A program made the position numbers and the translations under genes. 49,527 bases of DNA from Pseudoxanthomonas broegbernensis (GTDB lineage Bacteria > Pseudomonadota > Gammaproteobacteria > Xanthomonadales > Xanthomonadaceae). Under the pieces are notes generated by a model. It was not told the DNA's origin and searched no databases. It saw nothing but the letters and a program-made list of their open reading frames with translations. The stretch spans positions 1 to 49,527 of the forward strand of contig NZ_JACHGU010000011.1 in assembly GCF_014202435.1 (NCBI RefSeq). Reading direction: 5' to 3'. Positions within the stretch are counted from its first letter, which is position 1. Each line of letters opens with the position of its first letter. Below are positions 42,969 through 49,527 of this stretch, in pieces.

Positions 42969-44738
42969 ATGGGACACGAACGTACGGGCAGGCGCCTGCG
43001 CTGGACCGCCTTCGCCGCGCTGGCCGCGGTGCTGGCGGCGCCGCTGCCCGACGCGGGGGCGGCGCACCCGCATGCGCCCGTCCCGCCCGCGCCGCGCGAA
43101 CTGCTCAACTACGCCGCGATCGAGAAGCCAGTGCGCGCCGAGCGCGGCATGGTGGTCAGCCAGAGCGAGGCGGCCAGCGCCGCCGGCGCGCGGATCCTGC
43201 GCGCGGGCGGCAATGCCGTGGACGCGGCGGTCGCCACCGCCTTCGCCATGGCGGTGACCCTGCCGCGCGCCGGCAACATCGGCGGCGACGGCTACATGCT
43301 CATCCACACCGCCGGCGAGCGGCGCACGCGGGCCATCGACTTCCGCTCGACCGCGCCGGCGGCGGCCACGCTGGAGCGCTACCTGGACGCACAGGGCAAG
43401 GTGGCCGGCGACAAGGCCGGATATCTCGCCGCCGGAGTGCCGGGCACCGTCGCCGGGCTCGCACTGGCCCACCGCAAGCACGGCAGGCTGCCCTGGGCCG
43501 ACCTGCTGCAGCCGGCGATCGCGCTGGCGGCCGAAGGCATCGTGCTCAGCCACGACGAGGCCTTCGCGCTGGACTGGGGCAGGCAGCGGCTGTCGCTCAG
43601 CGGCCCCGGCGCGGCGGTGTTCCTGCATGCCGACGGCAGCGCCCTGCGCGCCGGCGAGCGATTGCTGCAGCCGGACCTGGCCTGGTCGCTGCGGCAGATC
43701 GCCGAGCACGGCGAGGACGCCTTCTACCGCGGCCGGATCGCCGAGCGCCTGGCCGCCGGCATGGCGCGCCACGGCGGCCTGATCACCCGCGCCGACCTGG
43801 CCGGGTACCGGGCGATCGAGCGCGCGGCGCTGCGCACCACCTACCGCGGCGTGGAGGTGGCCACCATGCCGCCGTCCAGCGGCGGCGGCGCCAGCATCCT
43901 GGAGATGCTCAACATCCTCGAACACACCGACCTGCGCGCGCAGGGGGCGGGTTCGGCCGCGGCCCTGCACGCGATGGCCGAGGCGATCAAGCTGGCCTGG
44001 GCCGATCGCGGCCGCTACGCCGGCGATCCCGATTTCGCCACGCTGCCCACCGCCGGCGTGGTCTCCAAGGCGTACGCTGCGGAACGCGCGAAGCTGATCT
44101 CGCCCACGCGGGCGCGGCCCGCGCCGCAGGCCCCGCCCGGCGACCCGTGGCCGCACGAAAGCCCGCAGACCACCCACTTCTCGGTCGTCGACACCGACGG
44201 CAACGCGGTCAGCGCCACCTACACGCTGGGCTCGGACTTCGGCGCGGGGGTGATGATCGAGGGGACCGGCTTCCTGCTCGGCAACCTGGTCGGCAACTTC
44301 TCGATCGAGGCGCAGGCCGAGGCCGCGCGCGCGGGCGAACCGGCGCCGGCCAACGCGCTGCTGCCCGGGCGCCGCCCGGTGTCGAGCATGTCGCCCACCC
44401 TGCTGCTCCGCGACGGCGCGCTGTGGATGGCCACCGGCAGCCCCGGCGGCAACACCATTCCCGGCACGGTGATGCAGATGATCGTGAATGTGGTCGACTT
44501 CGGCATGAACATCGCCGAGGCCACCCACGCGCCGCGCATCCACCAGGAGATGCGCGGCGGCGAACTGCGCGTGGAGCGCGGCCTGAGCCCGGACACCGTG
44601 CGCCTGCTGGAAGGGCTGGGCCACCGCGTGGTGCCGGGCGAGACCATCGGCAGCACCCAGACCCTGATGCTTGGCGCGCAGGGCGTGGAGGGCGCCGCCG
44701 ACCCGCGCCGGCCGGGGGCCGGCGCCGTGGCGGAATGA
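42969..44738 (+). CDS. Gamma-glutamyltransferase family protein 2, altered pocket
   Basis: 589 residues with signal peptide (FAALAAVLAAPLPDAGA). Thr401 in QTTHFSVVD is the autoprocessing site and nucleophile. Arg126 (IDFRSTAP) and SSM at 472-474 are conserved. The segment that reads NNQMDDF in E. coli GGT is GNLVGNF here (438-444), so the Asp that grips the donor amino group is replaced by Asn or Gly. The protein is therefore unlikely to be a standard glutathione hydrolase. It may act on N-blocked or polymeric gamma-glutamyl substrates or as an acylase. The ATG follows AAGGAG. It ends 22 bases before the converging serine hydrolase gene. Confidence 0.9.
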   Translation: MGHERTGRRLRWTAFAALAAVLAAPLPDAGAAHPHAPVPPAPRELLNYAAIEKPVRAERGMVVSQSEAASAAGARILRAGGNAVDAAVATAFAMAVTLPRAGNIGGDGYMLIHTAGERRTRAIDFRSTAPAAATLERYLDAQGKVAGDKAGYLAAGVPGTVAGLALAHRKHGRLPWADLLQPAIALAAEGIVLSHDEAFALDWGRQRLSLSGPGAAVFLHADGSALRAGERLLQPDLAWSLRQIAEHGEDAFYRGRIAERLAAGMARHGGLITRADLAGYRAIERAALRTTYRGVEVATMPPSSGGGASILEMLNILEHTDLRAQGAGSAAALHAMAEAIKLAWADRGRYAGDPDFATLPTAGVVSKAYAAERAKLISPTRARPAPQAPPGDPWPHESPQTTHFSVVDTDGNAVSATYTLGSDFGAGVMIEGTGFLLGNLVGNFSIEAQAEAARAGEPAPANALLPGRRPVSSMSPTLLLRDGALWMATGSPGGNTIPGTVMQMIVNVVDFGMNIAEATHAPRIHQEMRGGELRVERGLSPDTVRLLEGLGHRVVPGETIGSTQTLMLGAQGVEGAADPRRPGAGAVAE

Positions 44739-44760
44739 CCGTGGGGCGGCGCGGCCCCGG

Positions 44761-46125
44761 CTACTCGGCCACGCGCTCGAAGTGGATGGCCGAGGTGCGT
44801 CCCGCGCGCACCGTGATGCCGCGCCCGTCCGGGTCGGCCAGCAGGGTCAACGAGGCGTTGCCGAAGCCGCCTTCGGCAGCGCGGCGCAATAGCTGGCGGG
44901 TGCCGGCCGCGGGCGACCGGTCCGCCACGATCTCCAGCCGGAGGTCGTCGCCCTCGGCCTGGAGCACGTAGCGCGCGGGCAGCTCCGGCGAGCGATAGAT
45001 GCCGCTCACCGCCCGGGCGTCGGGAACCGTCAGCAAGCCCGGCCGGAGGTGTTCGATCACCGCATCCAGCTTGTCCTGCGTCACCCAGTCGGCCCGGTTA
45101 CACAGCACGGCCACGCTCAGCCCGTCGTCCGGCAGCCGCGCGTAGACATGGCGGAACCCCTCGGCACTGCCGGTGTGCTGCACGAACCCGCGGCCCTTGC
45201 GCGGCCCCACGGCAAGGCCGCCGGCGTAGGGCATGGCGTCGGCCCCGTACAGCGCCGGCGAGCCATCGGCCAGCGCGCCCGGCTGCAACATGATCCGGCG
45301 GATGGCGGGGGTCCAGACCCGGTGGCCATGCGCGATGTCGTACTCGTAGCGCGCCAGGTCGTTCATGCTGAGCATCAGCCCGCCCGACCCGCCGAAGCGC
45401 GGGTAGCCGTCGCGGATTTCGAACCCGTCCCCGACGGGAGCGTAGCCGTGCGCGAGGTTGTCGCCGGCCGGGTCCGCGCCGTCCAGGAAATAGCTGTCGC
45501 GCATCCCCAGGGGGGCGAGGATGCGCTCGGCGGCATAGCCGGCGAAGGGCTTGCCGGAAACCCGCTCGACGATCTCGGCCAGCAGCAGGTAACCGCCGTT
45601 GGAGTATGCGAGCGCCGTCCCGGGGGCGAAATCGGTGCGCTGCTGCAGGGCCAGCAGGCGCAATGCCTCCTGCTTGGCGCCCGGCGCGGCCGGGTCCATG
45701 CCCGCCATCCGCATCAGCGTGATCCAGTCGCGCACGCCGGAGGTGTGGTGGAAGAGCATCGACACCGTGATGCCGTCGGCCCAGGCCGGCAACTCGGGGA
45801 GGTGCAGGCGCACTTCGTCGTCCAGCGACAGCGCGCCCGCCTGCGCCAACTGCGCCACGGCCAGGACCGTGAACTGCTTGGAGATCGAGGCGGCGTAGAA
45901 CACCGTGTCCGCGTCCAGCCGCCGCCGCGCGGCGATGTCGGCGAACCCGCTGGCGGCGATCGCCTGCGGGCGGCCGTCGTCGAACACGCCGATGACGCAG
46001 CCGGGCGCGACCGAGTGCAGGGGGTCCTTCACCAGCGCGGCGAGCGGGTCGCCGGGCGGCGGCTCCGCGGCCAGGGCGGTGCCGCCGAACGCCAGTGCCG
46101 ACAGCAGCAGGATCCGTACGCTCAT
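44761..46125 (-). CDS. Exported S12 serine hydrolase (beta-lactamase/D-aminopeptidase fold)
   Basis: 454 residues with a signal peptide (ILLLSALAFGGTALAA). Catalytic motifs are Ser80-x2-Lys83 (ASISKQF), Tyr174-Ser-Asn176 (YSNGG) and His317-Thr-Gly (QHTGSAEG). The C-terminal 120 residues form a separate beta-rich domain, as in D-aminopeptidases and related S12 peptidases. Family members are DD-peptidases, D-aminopeptidases, esterases or beta-lactamases. In this neighbourhood a D-aminopeptidase or D-peptide hydrolase is the best guess. It follows gltS by 79 bases. Confidence 0.88.
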   Translation of the reverse strand: MSVRILLLSALAFGGTALAAEPPPGDPLAALVKDPLHSVAPGCVIGVFDDGRPQAIAASGFADIAARRRLDADTVFYAASISKQFTVLAVAQLAQAGALSLDDEVRLHLPELPAWADGITVSMLFHHTSGVRDWITLMRMAGMDPAAPGAKQEALRLLALQQRTDFAPGTALAYSNGGYLLLAEIVERVSGKPFAGYAAERILAPLGMRDSYFLDGADPAGDNLAHGYAPVGDGFEIRDGYPRFGGSGGLMLSMNDLARYEYDIAHGHRVWTPAIRRIMLQPGALADGSPALYGADAMPYAGGLAVGPRKGRGFVQHTGSAEGFRHVYARLPDDGLSVAVLCNRADWVTQDKLDAVIEHLRPGLLTVPDARAVSGIYRSPELPARYVLQAEGDDLRLEIVADRSPAAGTRQLLRRAAEGGFGNASLTLLADPDGRGITVRAGRTSAIHFERVAE

Positions 46126-46204
46126 GGGAGTTCCTCGTGGAAGGGGTGGAGGGTTTGCGGCGGGCAGCGGCCGAGGGATGCGTGCGCCGGAGAAGGCATG
46201 CTCG

Positions 46205-47410
46205 TCACCAGAAGTTGATGAAGCCGGTGATGATCAGCGCGTTGGTGAAGTCGATGAAGAACGCGCCCACCAGCGGCGCCACCAGGAATGCGCGCGGGGC
46301 CATGCCGTAGCGCTGCACCAGGGTGCGCATCACCGCCATCGCGTTGGCGGTGGTGCCGAGCATGAAGCCGATGAAGCCGCCGCCCATCACCGCCGCGTCG
46401 TAGTCGCGGCCCATCAGCCAGAACACCGGCACCGCGAACAGCACCACCAGCGTCACCTGTACCGCCAGGTTGACCAGAAGCGGCAGACCCATGCCGGCCA
46501 GTTCCCACAGCCGCAGGTTCATCAGCGCCACCGCCAGGAACAGGGCCAGGCAGACGTTGCCGATCAGTTCCACCGTATGCACCGGCAGGCCGATCCAGCC
46601 GCTGGCGTCGTCCAGGTTGCGGATCAGCGCGCCCACCAGCATCGCGCCGATGTAGGCCGGCAGGGTCAGGCCGAGCGCATCGAAGCCCTTGCCCAGCCAG
46701 GAACCGGCCCACATCGCCAGCAGGATCAGCACGATCGCCTTGAGCGCGTTGAACTCGCGCACCGCGTCGGTCTCCGGATGCACCGCGTTGCCGCTGGCCG
46801 CGTCGGCCACCGGGGTGGGCGCGGCGCCGCCCGGGTTCGGGTTGACCACCTTGAAGCGGCGCATCAGCACGGTGATCGCCGGGCCGCCGACCACGCCGCC
46901 GCAGACGATGCCGGCCATGGCCGCGGTGACCGCGATGGACTCGGCGCCCTGCAGGCCGGCGGCCTCGAACAGCGGGGCGAAGGCCAGGCCGGTGGCCGGC
47001 CCGCCGGTGAGCGTGGCCGAACCGGCCAGCACGCCGAACATCGGATGCAGCCCGAACATCCCGGCCACGGCGATGCCCACCAGGTTCTGGACCACCGCGA
47101 AGCCGCTGGCCAGCGCCAGGAACAGCACCACCTGGCGGCCGCTGATCTTGAGCAGCCCCAGGCTGGCGTTGACCCCCATGGTGGTGAAGAAGGCGATCAT
47201 CAGCGGCGCCTGCAGCGAGGTGTCCAGTTCGAACAGCGTGGTCCCGCGGCCGTGCGCCCACCAGGCGGCCAGCGCCACCAGCAGGCCGCCGATCACCGGT
47301 TCGGGCAGGTTGTAGCGGCTCAGCACCGGTATCGTCCGGCACAGCGCATAACCGGCGAAGAGCGCCAGCCCGCCGAAGGCCACGGTTTGGACGGCATCCA
47401 ACTGGATCAT
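46205..47410 (-). CDS. gltS: Sodium/glutamate symporter GltS
   Basis: 401-residue ESS-family carrier with two pseudo-symmetric halves of about five membrane segments and re-entrant loops. The signatures are GGLLVALAAW, TTMGVNASLGLLK, GSATLTGGPATGLAFAP and GFMLGTTANAMAVM. E. coli GltS takes up L- and D-glutamate with sodium. The ribosome site GAGGTGAG precedes ATG 47410. It lies between the exported deacylase (34 bases upstream) and the S12 hydrolase, so it can import glutamate, including the D form, freed in the periplasm. Confidence 0.93.
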   Translation of the reverse strand: MIQLDAVQTVAFGGLALFAGYALCRTIPVLSRYNLPEPVIGGLLVALAAWWAHGRGTTLFELDTSLQAPLMIAFFTTMGVNASLGLLKISGRQVVLFLALASGFAVVQNLVGIAVAGMFGLHPMFGVLAGSATLTGGPATGLAFAPLFEAAGLQGAESIAVTAAMAGIVCGGVVGGPAITVLMRRFKVVNPNPGGAAPTPVADAASGNAVHPETDAVREFNALKAIVLILLAMWAGSWLGKGFDALGLTLPAYIGAMLVGALIRNLDDASGWIGLPVHTVELIGNVCLALFLAVALMNLRLWELAGMGLPLLVNLAVQVTLVVLFAVPVFWLMGRDYDAAVMGGGFIGFMLGTTANAMAVMRTLVQRYGMAPRAFLVAPLVGAFFIDFTNALIITGFINFW

Positions 47411-47444
47411 CGGGACTCACCTCGGTTCGGGTCGTGACGAAGGT

Positions 47445-49058
47445 TCATGGGCAGGCGCCCTCGGGCGGCCGGTGCCGCAGCATGCGGCCGGCCAGCGCCG
47501 CGGTGGCCTGGCCGTCGTCGATGGCCGGCACGCCATCCACCAGCAGCGTGCGCACCCCGCGGGACAGTACGCGCGGGGCCAGGTAGTCGGCGGCCGGCGC
47601 GTAGGCGTCCGGGTCGAACACCACCACGTCGGCCCAGGCGCCGGGCACCAGCCGGCCCCGGTCCCGCAGGCCGAGGATGGACGCGGTCAGGCCGGTGGAG
47701 CGATGGATGAAGGCGTCCAGGTCCAGTACGCCCTGGCCGCGCACGTAGCGCGCGTACTTCTCCGGGAAACTGGCGTACTGGCGCGGATGACCATCGCTGC
47801 CGTCGGAACTGGTGGCCATCCACGGCCGGGCCATCAGCAGGCGCAGGTCGTCCTCGTCCATGTTGAAGGAGGCCACCGCCTCGGCCGGGCGGCTGCCGGG
47901 CAGGCCGTCGCCGCGCACGATCCGCAGCGCCGCCTCCACCGCGTCCACCCGCCAGTACGCGGCCATCTGCGCCAGGGTGCGGCCGGTCCAGGGCTGGCCG
48001 GCGGAGGTGAGCAGCAGCGCCTCGGCACCGCCGCGCCGGCGCAGGTTGTCGCGCATCTCCGTGGCGATGCGCGCCGACTGCAGGGGATCGCGCAGGCGCC
48101 GCAGCAGGGCCGGGCGGCCGCCGTCCTCGGCCCAGCGCGGCAGCAGCGCCGCGGACAGGCGCGTGCCCGAGGCCAGCCACGGGTACTGGTCGGCGGTCAC
48201 GCGCAGGCCCTGGGCGCGCGCGTCCTCGATCATCCGCACCAGCGCGCCGGCCTGGCCGTGCACGTCCGCGCCCAGCGCCTTGAGATGCGCGAAGTGCATC
48301 GGCAGGCCGGCGCGCCGGCCGATCTCGATGGCCTCGGCGGTGGAGGCCAGCAGGCCGATGCCGTAGGAGGACTCGTCGCGCTGGTGGGTGTCGTACAGGC
48401 CGCCGCGCCGTGCCGCCTGCCGCGCCAATGCCACCACCTCGCCGGTGCCGGCGAAGCTCTGCGGCGCATAGAACAGGCCGGTGGACAGGCCGAACGCGCC
48501 CTCGCACATCGCCTGCGCCACCAGCGCCTCCATCCGCGCCAGTTCCACGGCGTCGGGCGCGCGCGCGCTCTCGCCCAGCACCGCGCGGCGCACCGGACCC
48601 AGGCCCACGTAGGGCACCAGGTGGGTGCCCACGCCGTGCTCGGCGAACCACGCGCGCTGGCGCGCGATGTCCACCGCGCCGCCGCCGTCCACGCCGATGG
48701 CCAGCGTGGTCACGCCCTGGAACAGCCAGGGCAGGTTGCGCCGCTGCAGCGGGTCGTCCGCGCGGATGTAGCGGTCCGGGTGGGTATGCGGGTCGATGAA
48801 GCCGGGCGCCACCGCCAGGCCGCGGGCGTCGATCGTGCGCGCGGCGCGGTAGCCGCGCGCCGCATCCGGGCCCACCGCCAGCACCCGGCCCTCGCCGATC
48901 ACCAGATCGCGCACCCGGGCGCGGTCGTGCTCGCCTCCGTCGTGGAGCAGGCCGCCGACGATGGCCAGGTCGGCGGGCCGGTCCTGCGCGCCGGCCGCCG
49001 CGGGGGCCAGCGCCAGCGCGATCCACAGGCAGTACCGGAGTCGGCGTATACGGGGCAT
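47445..49058 (-). CDS. Exported N-acyl-D-amino-acid deacylase-like amidohydrolase
   Basis: 537-residue amidohydrolase with a signal peptide (LWIALALAPAAAGAQ), unlike the cytoplasmic copy at 30564. His91 and His93 (PHTHPD), the later His in MHFAHLK and the Asp in SSDGSDG are present. The position that is the bridging Cys96 in D-aminoacylase (GNCGIS) here reads GVDGGG, so Asp or another residue must bridge the metals. The family splits into such variants, and the substrate may be an acyl-D-amino acid or a dipeptide. ATG 49058 heads the operon deacylase-gltS-S12 hydrolase. Confidence 0.88.
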   Translation of the reverse strand: MPRIRRLRYCLWIALALAPAAAGAQDRPADLAIVGGLLHDGGEHDRARVRDLVIGEGRVLAVGPDAARGYRAARTIDARGLAVAPGFIDPHTHPDRYIRADDPLQRRNLPWLFQGVTTLAIGVDGGGAVDIARQRAWFAEHGVGTHLVPYVGLGPVRRAVLGESARAPDAVELARMEALVAQAMCEGAFGLSTGLFYAPQSFAGTGEVVALARQAARRGGLYDTHQRDESSYGIGLLASTAEAIEIGRRAGLPMHFAHLKALGADVHGQAGALVRMIEDARAQGLRVTADQYPWLASGTRLSAALLPRWAEDGGRPALLRRLRDPLQSARIATEMRDNLRRRGGAEALLLTSAGQPWTGRTLAQMAAYWRVDAVEAALRIVRGDGLPGSRPAEAVASFNMDEDDLRLLMARPWMATSSDGSDGHPRQYASFPEKYARYVRGQGVLDLDAFIHRSTGLTASILGLRDRGRLVPGAWADVVVFDPDAYAPAADYLAPRVLSRGVRTLLVDGVPAIDDGQATAALAGRMLRHRPPEGACP

Positions 49059-49230
49059 GGGCTTCTCGCGACAGAGGAGGGTGGCCGCACGCGTCGAACT
49101 GCGCGGGGGGAGGGGCATCGAGGATGCGCGGTCCGCGCGTGCGGCCACCGGACGCCGCGACAAGCCGGATCGCGATGCGCCTCCATCATGGTCAGCCCGG
49201 CCGGGCACCGGTACTGAAAAGATGCTCGTA

Positions 49231-49249
49231 CCCCATAACTGGCGGCTAT
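49231..49249 (+). promoter_or_regulatory. LysR-type box 3 (exported deacylase operon)
   Basis: CCCCATAACTGGCGGCTAT matches box 2 at 15 of 19 bases and keeps T-N11-A. It is about 175 bases upstream of the deacylase start. Confidence 0.6.
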
Positions 49250-49370
49250 GCGCTACTTGCGCGCGCGCCGCGTCCGGCCCGCCGTGCCCGGCGGTTGCGG
49301 CTGCTTCCGGCGTGCGCGACGTGGGCGGCACTTTAGGGCGCGAACCCGGGGAAAGCATGAACGACAAGGG

Positions 49371-49376
49371 TAGAAT
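49371..49376 (+). promoter_or_regulatory. -10 box of maeB
   Basis: TAGAAT in GGGTAGAATCG lies 20 bases before ATG 49397. No clear -35 box or ribosome site follows. Confidence 0.4.
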
Positions 49377-49396
49377 CGAGCGTTCACCCGCCCCCG

Positions 49397-49527
49397 ATGA
49401 TCGCCTCGATGCCAGAACAAGAAGATTTCAAGCAGGCCGCGCTGGACTATCACCGCCATCCCCGCCCTGGCAAGATCAAGATTGCGGCGACCAAGGCGAT
49501 GCTGACCCAGCGCGACCTGTCGCTGGC
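49397..49527 (+). CDS. maeB: NADP-dependent malic enzyme, N-terminal part
   Basis: The window ends after about 43 codons. EDFKQAALDYHRHPRPGKIK and TKAMLTQRDLSLA are the start of the MaeB-type malic enzyme, which decarboxylates malate to pyruvate with NADP and carries a phosphotransacetylase-like C domain when complete. The start is ATG 49397 or, four codons on, ATG 49409. It is divergent from the D-amino acid island and probably marks its right border. Confidence 0.88.
   Translation, partial: MIASMPEQEDFKQAALDYHRHPRPGKIKIAATKAMLTQRDLSL

Larger units (their letters stand above)
49059..49396. other. Divergent regulatory region between the exported deacylase and maeB
   Basis: This 338-base stretch holds no supported ORF. 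It contains LysR-type box 3 at 49231-49249 and the maeB -10 box TAGAAT at 49371-49376. Confidence 0.5.

Noticed and set aside
40620-44624. Very long minus-strand frame opposite the TonB receptor and ggt2
   Set aside because: The plus-strand proteins carry signal peptides, family motifs and normal ends. The opposite frame has none.

Overview
The window comes from a high-GC gammaproteobacterial chromosome, most likely Xanthomonadaceae (Lysobacter/Luteimonas/Pseudoxanthomonas type). The main reasons are the lipA, prc and lrp/dadA-alr gene set, acnD with prpF, many large TonB-dependent receptors, very short spacing between -10 boxes and start codons, and short intergenic repeats of the GTAGGAGCCGGCTTCGGTCG kind. 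No rRNA, tRNA, CRISPR array or intact transposase was seen.

Layout. (1) Positions 1-2.3 kb are mobile-element debris. Two truncated copies of a CHC2 zinc-finger primase gene lie in direct orientation and flank a low-GC Rhs C-terminal tip, a lipoprotein and the tail of an XRE regulator. (2) 2.4-10.5 kb is housekeeping: lipoate synthase, the Prc protease, divergent lrp and dadA-alr, a membrane-anchored protein of unknown function and a TRIC-family membrane protein. (3) 10.6-15.0 kb carries the methylcitrate-cycle genes prpF and acnD with an SRPBCC gene between them. (4) 15.2-24.4 kb is an anaerobic respiration block. On the minus strand lies nirK-nirV-sco-azurin plus a small HMA-like protein. 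On the plus strand lie a copper TonB receptor, a UbiD decarboxylase, ubiU and ubiV. Four FNR/DNR-type palindromes sit at its promoters. The block reduces nitrite with a copper enzyme, supplies copper and an electron carrier, and makes ubiquinone without oxygen. (5) 24.4-29.9 kb holds an alaA-SGNH hydrolase-methyltransferase operon, rsgA and a QEGLA-motif zinc peptidase.

(6) 30.0-49.1 kb is a dense island for D-amino acids and gamma-glutamyl or peptide compounds. It has two N-acyl-D-amino-acid deacylases (one cytoplasmic, one exported), a DSD1-type PLP enzyme, a GntP/DsdX-like permease, RidA, a second DadA, two gamma-glutamyltransferases, a TonB receptor, an exported S12 serine hydrolase and a GltS glutamate carrier, with RpiR and LysR regulators. 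A reasonable reading is outer-membrane uptake, periplasmic trimming, inner-membrane import and oxidative or eliminative deamination in the cytoplasm. A LysR-type box (T-N11-A dyad, CCCATA...GGCTA core) occurs twice between ggt1 and the receptor and again upstream of the exported deacylase operon, which suggests one regulon. The window ends in the start of maeB (malic enzyme).
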